From assembly GCA_022448665.1 (NCBI GenBank), contig JAKUUO010000016.1, forward strand, positions 1 to 36,201: a stretch of 36,201 nt of DNA, written 5' to 3'. Origin of the DNA: Candidatus Thalassarchaeum betae. GTDB lineage: Archaea > Thermoplasmatota > Poseidoniia > Poseidoniales > Thalassarchaeaceae. This document shows, in pieces, positions 31,051 to 36,201 of this stretch. Made by a program: the position numbers and the translations under genes. The notes beneath the pieces were generated by a model that made no database searches, had not been told where the DNA came from, and saw only the letters and a list, made by a program, of their open reading frames with translations. Position 1 is the first letter of the stretch; the number at the start of each line of letters is the position of its first letter.

Positions 31051-31455
31051 ATGGACAGCCACAGCAAAGCTCTCCTGAAACTGCTTGAATCCAGCAACAG
31101 AGGGGTCTCGTCTCTCTTTCTAGAGGGTGTCGTCCGTGAGGTCGATGTTGGTATTCACCCCCACGAGGTGGGCTCGCCACAGCGAGTAAGCTTCGATATC
31201 CACGTGATGATCGAGGGCGCCGAGAAGCCCCCGGAGGATTCGATTGACCAGGTCTTGGACTACGAGTACCTGCTAGCCGCTCTGTACAGGACCCTAGAGA
31301 TGGAACGACCCGCCTTGCTCGAGACCCTCGCGACCAGGCTGCTCGACGAGGTCCTCGCTCCCGCAGAGGCCGTCGCGGCCTCTGTCCGTATCACCAAGTT
31401 GGACGCCCTTGAGGACGGCGGCAGACTGGGATGCTCCATGACCCGGTTGAAGTAG
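31051..31455 (+). CDS. folB: Dihydroneopterin aldolase
   Basis: FolB converts dihydroneopterin to 6-hydroxymethyl-dihydropterin and glycolaldehyde in folate synthesis. The 134-aa protein matches the family: FLEGVVREVDVGIHPHEVGS with Glu39 corresponding to the catalytic/substrate-binding Glu, VSFDIHVMI, the segment QVLDYEYLLAALY, LLETLATRLLDEVLA, and Lys116 in VRITKLDAL as the catalytic Lys. The start ATG at 31051 has a GGAGTGA element 8 nt upstream and lies 4 nt after the SDR stop, so they are an operon. The same gene order is common in alphaproteobacteria. The stop is 2 nt from the tRNA-Leu gene on the opposite strand. Confidence 0.88.
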   Translation: MDSHSKALLKLLESSNRGVSSLFLEGVVREVDVGIHPHEVGSPQRVSFDIHVMIEGAEKPPEDSIDQVLDYEYLLAALYRTLEMERPALLETLATRLLDEVLAPAEAVAASVRITKLDALEDGGRLGCSMTRLK

Positions 31456-31457
31456 AG

Positions 31458-31539
31458 TGCAGGGGGCAGGATTTGAACCTGCGAAGCACTACGCACCGGA
31501 GCTTAAGTCCGGCCCCTTTGACCACTCGGGAACCCCTGC
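31458..31539 (-). tRNA. tRNA-Leu (UAA)
   Basis: On the minus strand the acceptor GCAGGGG pairs with CCCCTGC followed by discriminator A. The anticodon stem CCGGA/TCCGG encloses a seven-base loop CTTAAGC giving anticodon UAA (complement at 31503-31505). A long variable arm (TGCGTAGTGCTTCGC region) marks it as a class II tRNA, as required for leucine. The T-arm is GCAGG/CCTGC with TTCAAAT loop, slightly variant. CCA is not encoded. No intron is seen. The 82-nt gene lies back to back with folB (tail to tail). Confidence 0.95.
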
Positions 31540-31605
31540 GACCCTCCAGCGGGGCCATCCTCACTTGAACCGAGTGCACGATACGCCCCTGCCAATTGAC
31601 GCATC

Positions 31606-31624
31606 TCGTACCCTAAAGGTACGA
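31606..31624. repeat. Perfect 7-5-7 inverted repeat upstream of the 31658 gene
   Basis: TCGTACC and GGTACGA flank a CTAAA spacer. The repeat lies 4 nt before the TATA-like TTTAA and 34 nt before the GTG start of the large surface protein. It may bind a regulator or promote a hairpin. Confidence 0.45.
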
Positions 31625-31628
31625 ACGC

Positions 31629-31633
31629 TTTAA
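31629..31633 (+). promoter_or_regulatory. TATA-like box for the 978-aa surface protein
   Basis: TTTAA is centred 27 nt upstream of the GTG at 31658, consistent with a leaderless mRNA starting at the GTG. The rest of the 118-nt gap to the tRNA (31540-31657) shows no coding potential. Confidence 0.4.
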
Positions 31634-31657
31634 CGCCACTCTGACGACCGAAATAGC

Positions 31658-34594
31658 GTGCAGACGAGCAGCGCATCGAATGTTGGATTTGGGCGCGCCA
31701 GACTGGCTATTGCCCTTGCTCTGGTGATTACGGCTCCTGTCTACCTCTCTATGGCCCCGGGCCCGGAACTGCGTTATTCCGAGCCAATGTCGGCTGATGA
31801 CGACGTTGAACTGAAGATGTACACCCTGTACCTAGCCTCGCAGAACTCGTCCGCCGGAGGCGACGGCTACATCACGACGAAGGTGCCTGAGTCCGGCGGC
31901 CAAGACAGTGCCAGTGCTCTCGACAACGAAGTCGAGTTCCGTTCCGGCGACATGCTCTCATCGCTTGTGGCCCACGGAAGACCCCAGCACGGCGGCGGCT
32001 CCAGTTCATACTACCTCCCGCTGGACCTGTTTCTCAGAGCCACGGGACCCAGTGGCTCGACAGTGGACTGGACTATCACTCTCAAGGCCGGCGGCTCCCA
32101 AGTCGGCACAGCGTCCTGGGATACCGAAGCCTGCACTACGAGCTTCACCAACAGTTGCAGCTTTGACCACGAGGAGTTCGACATAGACATGGGTCAGGAC
32201 CAATCGTTCACGGTCGCCAAGGACGAGAGAATCGAAATCACCGTCAGTGCCGAGATGTCTGGCTGCGACGGCGGCTCGTTCCCTAGCGGCTCCAGTTGCG
32301 AGGCCGAGGTCGCTTGGAACGAGATTGACGACGAGAATAACAGATTCTCCCAACTCGAGGTCGAGGCCAATGCGATCTCCAACAGCCTCGTCTTGTTGCA
32401 GCGAGAGGGCGCCGAGTTGGCCGAGGGCGCCGAACTAGACTGGTACCCGAACGACATACTCTCTGAGCGCGCCATGCAGTTCACTTTCGATGTCAAGAGC
32501 GCCTTCGGTCGTTTCGACATCGAGTCGACCCGACTAATCATGAGGGATCCCGATGGAGTCTACAGGGTCGACCACATCATCAACGAGGACGACGAGGATA
32601 TCGAGGATACCAGCCAGGGCATATTCGGCGAGTACTTCTGGACCTACCCCAGCGGTCTTCCTGCCGGCGAGTACTCCGTCGAGTTGGAGATTACCGACAT
32701 CCAGGGCAACGCCTTCCTGATTGACCATGACCCGGTCGAGATGCACCAGTGGGGCGTCTCGATCAACCACAGGCTGAACCGGCTGACCGAGTACGTGGCT
32801 CCCGGGGAGACCACGGCCATACCGCTGCAGCTGGTCCACAAGGGAGACTCCACCAAGTCGATGCAGGTGGAATTAGAGGTCCTGACTAATCTGGGCAGCT
32901 CTTGGCTGCTCGAGTTCGACTCGCCTGGCGGCTACACTCTAAACGCGGGCGGGGACATCCTCAACCCTATCCTGACTCTGACCGCTCCCGACGACCTGAC
33001 AGGCACCCCGGACGGAATCGAGATCAGGGCGGTCGCCGAGGCCGAGGTGGAGAGCGTCCTGCAGGTTGTAGATCAGGATATCCTGCAGATCGACCTCGAG
33101 AAGATAGACGTCTACCAGCCGCCCGAGGTCTCGGTATGGAACGAGGACCACGATGTCCAGATGGCGAACTCGACCCGACCCGACGACTTCGATCAGAGCG
33201 CGCCAAGATACGTCGAGTTCGACCAGTTCACCCCTTTCCTGCTGGAGATATTCAACACCGGCTTCGATGCTGACACATTCAGGATCGACGTCCTTCGCAG
33301 GGCCAAGTCGATCATCCAGATTTACGACAACGACACAGGAGAGAGGATCCTCGAGGACGTGGGCGACGGCACCTTCCACACCGCTCTCCTGCAGCGGCAC
33401 TCTACTCAGGTCCTGTTGTTCAACATCAAACCGTCCTCCGACCGAGATGACCCCGATATAGGGGAGATTGAGGTTGAGGTGATTAGCGGCCATAACTCAT
33501 CCCTCAGGACGAACGTCATCTTCACCATTCAGAGGACGTACGGGATACACGCCGAGGTCTCCCACGACTGCGACGGCTCCCCCCTCGGTCATATGCAGGT
33601 GTCGCTGTGCTCGCCTGGCTCGGGCAATGCTGTCGTTGACATGAGGGTTAGGATAACCAACAGCATGACCGGTGGCGAGTCCGCCACCTGGTGGAGGATA
33701 CAGAACCCCGCCTCGCTCGAAGAGAACACCGATCGGGACCCGGCCTACGGACAGTGGCAGTTCCTGATCCTCGACGAGGACGGCGACGCAGTCCCGAGAG
33801 TGTCCCTCGGTCCCGGAGACTTCACAGAGGTCTTCGTCACAGTGACTCTGACAAGCCAGGTCATAGCCGGCAACCACACAGTCTACCTCCGAATCATAGA
33901 GGACACCACCGACGATGACGCGAGTTACTTCGACCTGCCAATGGTATTCGAGGTCGAAGCCGACGAACCAAATCTTGAGATTGTACAGGTCTCGCCCAAC
34001 AGGCAGCTGCTGCCCGGCGAGTCCTACTCGATACAACTCAAGGTCAAGAACAACGGCAACGGGCCTCTGACCGTGCTGCTCGATGCCGAAGTCGAGCAAT
34101 CCGGTTGGAGCATCGATGTCGAAGGCCCCTCCGGCTCGCCCCTGATCGAGCTTGAGGCCTTTGAGGAGGCTACCTTCACCCTTGATGTAGCCATTCCCGA
34201 ATCCGCCAACAACGGTGAGCAGGTCCCAGTCGTCGTCACCGCCACCCCCTTCGACACTGAACAGAGCTGGCCCGACGAGTACACCGCTACGACCACAATC
34301 ACGATGACAGTGGGGATTTCGTCTCTGCTAGACATCCTGATCAACGAAATCACCCATCCACGCCTCTCGTCCATGGTAATCGGCTTGGTCGGCATACTGC
34401 TCCTCGTCGCTGGGATACAGAGCAGGATGAACCGCCGTCGCTGGACCGCCCACTTGGCCCTTCTCGAGGCACTGGGCGATGACGAAGACGAAGGCGGAGA
34501 CGGCGATGAGGAGTCGGACCTACCGGCCCCGGTGACTGCAGTCGAGGAAGAAGAGTCGGACGATTACGAAGACGATGAGATCGAACTCGTCTGA
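31658..34594 (+). CDS. Large membrane-anchored surface protein with CARDB-like domain
   Basis: This 978-aa protein begins with a GTG start and has a signal-like hydrophobic segment at about 14-30 (RLAIALALVITAPVYLSMAP). The long extracellular part (about 31-900) is acidic, Ser/Thr-rich and has few cysteines. Its last part (about 775-885, from PNLEIVQVSPNRQLLPGESY through VKNNGNGPLTVLLDAEV) resembles a CARDB/DUF11-type immunoglobulin-like domain; other beta-rich modules precede it. A membrane helix follows at about 903-925 (SSMVIGLVGILLLVAGIQS), then a cytoplasmic tail ending in a run of acidic residues. The layout fits an archaeal cell-surface or S-layer-associated protein. It is followed 82 nt later by another secreted protein. 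No enzymatic motif seen. Confidence 0.82.
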   Translation: MQTSSASNVGFGRARLAIALALVITAPVYLSMAPGPELRYSEPMSADDDVELKMYTLYLASQNSSAGGDGYITTKVPESGGQDSASALDNEVEFRSGDMLSSLVAHGRPQHGGGSSSYYLPLDLFLRATGPSGSTVDWTITLKAGGSQVGTASWDTEACTTSFTNSCSFDHEEFDIDMGQDQSFTVAKDERIEITVSAEMSGCDGGSFPSGSSCEAEVAWNEIDDENNRFSQLEVEANAISNSLVLLQREGAELAEGAELDWYPNDILSERAMQFTFDVKSAFGRFDIESTRLIMRDPDGVYRVDHIINEDDEDIEDTSQGIFGEYFWTYPSGLPAGEYSVELEITDIQGNAFLIDHDPVEMHQWGVSINHRLNRLTEYVAPGETTAIPLQLVHKGDSTKSMQVELEVLTNLGSSWLLEFDSPGGYTLNAGGDILNPILTLTAPDDLTGTPDGIEIRAVAEAEVESVLQVVDQDILQIDLEKIDVYQPPEVSVWNEDHDVQMANSTRPDDFDQSAPRYVEFDQFTPFLLEIFNTGFDADTFRIDVLRRAKSIIQIYDNDTGERILEDVGDGTFHTALLQRHSTQVLLFNIKPSSDRDDPDIGEIEVEVISGHNSSLRTNVIFTIQRTYGIHAEVSHDCDGSPLGHMQVSLCSPGSGNAVVDMRVRITNSMTGGESATWWRIQNPASLEENTDRDPAYGQWQFLILDEDGDAVPRVSLGPGDFTEVFVTVTLTSQVIAGNHTVYLRIIEDTTDDDASYFDLPMVFEVEADEPNLEIVQVSPNRQLLPGESYSIQLKVKNNGNGPLTVLLDAEVEQSGWSIDVEGPSGSPLIELEAFEEATFTLDVAIPESANNGEQVPVVVTATPFDTEQSWPDEYTATTTITMTVGISSLLDILINEITHPRLSSMVIGLVGILLLVAGIQSRMNRRRWTAHLALLEALGDDEDEGGDGDEESDLPAPVTAVEEEESDDYEDDEIELV

Positions 34595-34630
34595 GGACGG
34601 GCGAATCATTGTCCGAACGGCGCTCCATTC

Positions 34631-34640
34631 GTCTTAAGAC
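34631..34640 (+). promoter_or_regulatory. Weak TATA-like palindrome before the 34677 gene
   Basis: GTCTTAAGAC is a 10-nt perfect palindrome whose TTAA core lies about 41 nt before the ATG at 34677, so a short leader of about 14 nt would be implied. This is the only A/T-containing core in the 82-nt gap, which otherwise holds nothing recognisable. Confidence 0.3.
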
Positions 34641-34676
34641 CCGTACTTCTGCCGTAGGCAGTCAGTAGGTGTCCGA

Positions 34677-36158
34677 ATGCACGCTGTTTCTGCTATCGAT
34701 GAACACCCGGCTCTGTCTCGCAAGCGCCGTTCCGCCCTCCTCTTCAGCGCCATGCTCATGCTGTCATCCTACGCTGCCTTCGAGTATGGTGTGTGGGAGG
34801 CTATGGCCACCACCGACGCTGACGGCGACGGCCTGACTTACGGCCTCGAGTTCTATATCAACACCCAGCCGCAGGACTGGGACTCCGACAACGACGGCCT
34901 GCCTGACGGATGGGAGTGGCAGTACGGCCTGAACCCACTTTCAGCTTCCGGAGACAATGGCTCCACTGGCGATCCCGACGGGGACGCATTCACCAATCTC
35001 AACGAGTACCAGTACGCCATCCCATCAGGCTGGGACGACCCTTCGACTCCCTCCGTGCTCGACAACGGCGTCTGGTGGAACGGCACCGTGCCTACGAGGA
35101 ACTGGGACGAGGAGAGCGCCATGCAGATCATTCAGGGGACTGGCTCCGATGGCGCTGACGAGGATCCGATGGGGAATATCTGCAACGACCAGATGGACAA
35201 CGACCATGACGGTCTGGTCGACACCTTCGACGGTGACGGTGACGGTGATGCCGACTGCTCCAGCGACGACGACGACGGCGACGGCGCCATCGACGAGGAC
35301 CCAGATGGCTGGGACACCGACGGCGACGGCATGCCAGATGCTTGGGAGGTCGCTAACGGACTCGACCCGACTTCCAACTCCAACATGGACGGGCCCAATG
35401 GCGATCCCGACGGCGACGGCCTCGGCAACCTCTGGGAGTACGTCAACCCGGCATGGGGAACTCGAAACGGCTCGACCAACCCCCCTACTCAGTACTTCAG
35501 ACCGGGCCCGTTCAACATGACAGCCACCGAATCGCCCTGCAACCCGATTCTCGGACTCGGCCCCGGTGGCTGCGTGATATTCACTGCAGAGGTCGACGGC
35601 ATCACCCAGACCGACCCCAACAACAACGACACCGACGGGGACGGTCTGAACGACTCCTATGAGGCCTTCATCCTGCTCACGGACCCGACCGCTGCCGACA
35701 CCGACGGGGACGGAATCTCTGACGGTGTCGAGGTCAACGGCGCCTACGGCGACCCACCCCTGGCCACCGACCCGAGGAACAACAACACCGACGGCGACCA
35801 GTTCGACGACGGCGAGGAGGATGTCAATGGCAACGGTATCGTAGATCCGGGAGAGACCGATCCTACCAGGATAGAGGACGCGGGCGACTTCGACAATGAT
35901 GGATTGGATAACTGGGAGGAAAACATGACGTGCACCCTCTGGAACGTCACAGACACCGATGGTGGCGGAGTTAGCGACGGAGACGAGTTGGACCTCTCTC
36001 ACGCGACCGACCCATGCCTGTCGACTGTGGAGATCGAGAAGCAAATCGTCACGTGGGACTCCGCCAGCTCGATCCTCACACTCAACTCGACTACAGGATT
36101 GAATCCCAATCCATTAGACTGGAGGCAGCATGGTGCACCGATGGCATACTATGTGTAG
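34677..36158 (+). CDS. Secreted calcium-binding (thrombospondin type 3-like repeat) protein
   Basis: This 493-aa protein has a basic N-terminus then a hydrophobic signal segment (about 20-43). The rest is a series of short acidic repeats built around DxDxDG, such as DADGDGLTYG, DSDNDGLPDGWEW, DTDGDGMPDAWEV, DPDGDGLGNLWEY, DTDGDGLNDSYEA, DTDGDGISDGVEV and DFDNDGLDNWEE. Such repeats bind Ca2+ in a rigid rod, as in thrombospondin type 3 repeats and many marine microbial surface proteins. The protein ends with AYYV then TAG at 36156-36158, without a C-terminal membrane anchor or sorting signal. The frame stays open past the TAG to the window edge (KNGIRTPFMFESIQ), so the true protein may be longer. 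Confidence 0.8.
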   Translation: MHAVSAIDEHPALSRKRRSALLFSAMLMLSSYAAFEYGVWEAMATTDADGDGLTYGLEFYINTQPQDWDSDNDGLPDGWEWQYGLNPLSASGDNGSTGDPDGDAFTNLNEYQYAIPSGWDDPSTPSVLDNGVWWNGTVPTRNWDEESAMQIIQGTGSDGADEDPMGNICNDQMDNDHDGLVDTFDGDGDGDADCSSDDDDGDGAIDEDPDGWDTDGDGMPDAWEVANGLDPTSNSNMDGPNGDPDGDGLGNLWEYVNPAWGTRNGSTNPPTQYFRPGPFNMTATESPCNPILGLGPGGCVIFTAEVDGITQTDPNNNDTDGDGLNDSYEAFILLTDPTAADTDGDGISDGVEVNGAYGDPPLATDPRNNNTDGDQFDDGEEDVNGNGIVDPGETDPTRIEDAGDFDNDGLDNWEENMTCTLWNVTDTDGGGVSDGDELDLSHATDPCLSTVEIEKQIVTWDSASSILTLNSTTGLNPNPLDWRQHGAPMAYYV

Positions 36159-36201
36159 AAAAACGGCATTCGAACCCCATTCATGTTCGAGTCCATTCAA
36201 T
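36159..36201 (+). other. Open frame continuing after the TAG of the repeat-protein gene
   Basis: Read in the frame of the preceding gene, the last 43 nt give KNGIRTPFMFESIQ with no stop before the window edge. The sequence is not DxDxDG-like but would fit as the beginning of a further domain after the calcium-binding rod. Because both other frames are also open over this short span, openness alone is weak evidence. Confidence 0.3.

Noticed and set aside
34800..36000. DNA-level tandem repeat array
   Set aside because: The DxDxDG motifs repeat at protein level but spacing and nucleotide sequence vary, so this is a protein repeat and not a satellite or CRISPR-like array.
35025..36044. Minus-strand 339-codon open frame rich in Val/Gly
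   Set aside because: It mirrors the repeated GAC/GGC codons of the calcium-binding repeats on the plus strand, so openness follows from repetition.
1..36201. CRISPR array, insertion sequence or integrated virus
   Set aside because: No regularly spaced direct repeats, transposase, integrase or phage structural genes were seen; the single tRNA is intact with no adjacent partial duplicate that would suggest an attachment site.

Overview
The window looks like a chromosomal piece of a marine Group II (Candidatus Poseidoniales) or closely related Thermoplasmatota-type archaeon. That placement is inferred from gene content and was not checked by a search. Archaeal signatures are a class I lysyl-tRNA synthetase, aIF2-beta, an aRF1 release factor with NIKS and GGQ motifs, the tRNA C56 ribose methylase Trm56, an archaeal-type UMP kinase, a NOG1-type GTPase, a helix-turn-helix phosphoribosyltransferase of the GfcR type, and TATA-like boxes 25-29 nt upstream of start codons (leaderless transcription). 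The G+C content looks high and gene density is very high: no gene-free stretch exceeds 300 bases, and many genes overlap by 1-29 nt or are separated by under 10 nt. No CRISPR array, IS element, rRNA or prophage was seen.

Layout. 1-2128 (minus): folP then a TraB-family membrane protein. 2184-8174 (plus): a small membrane protein, Trm56, carA and carB. 8196-10887 (minus): lysS, a GfcR-like regulator and dut. 10979-11389 (plus): aIF2-beta. 11391-13513 (minus): a probable operon of an unknown 150-aa protein, pterin carbinolamine dehydratase, a thioredoxin-like 2Fe-2S ferredoxin and a quinone-oxidoreductase-like MDR enzyme. 13628-14659 (plus): NOG1-like GTPase. 14660-16468 (minus): pyrH, a DUF2116-like zinc-ribbon membrane protein, a two-TM surface protein and a 39-aa zinc-ribbon microprotein. 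16565-20048 (plus): aRF1, argS and a Bcp-type peroxiredoxin. 20036-22294 (minus): a membrane-anchored M28 peptidase and UbiX. 22337-30187 (minus): one long operon, lipA, E1-alpha, E1-beta, E2, E3, lipB and a class V aminotransferase. 30291-31455 (plus): a pteridine-reductase-like SDR and dihydroneopterin aldolase. 31458-31539 (minus): tRNA-Leu(UAA). 31658-36158 (plus): two secreted or surface proteins, the second full of calcium-binding DxDxDG repeats.

How the genes work together. The 8-kb minus-strand operon holds the E1, E2 and E3 subunits of a branched-chain-type 2-oxoacid dehydrogenase plus the enzymes that make its lipoyl cofactor (LipB, LipA). Pterin and folate genes recur at three places (folP; carbinolamine dehydratase; SDR+folB), suggesting bacterial-style folate synthesis. 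Pyrimidine functions are scattered (carAB, dut, pyrH, and a PRTase-fold regulator). Translation genes are frequent (lysS, argS, aRF1, aIF2-beta, Trm56, NOG1, tRNA-Leu).

Most of the window is recognisable housekeeping. The points most worth checking are an SDR with Arg in place of the catalytic Lys beside folB, an unlisted zinc-ribbon microprotein, an in-frame TAG after which the repeat-protein frame stays open, a two-sided TATA element equidistant from two divergent starts, and several perfect inverted repeats in promoter regions.
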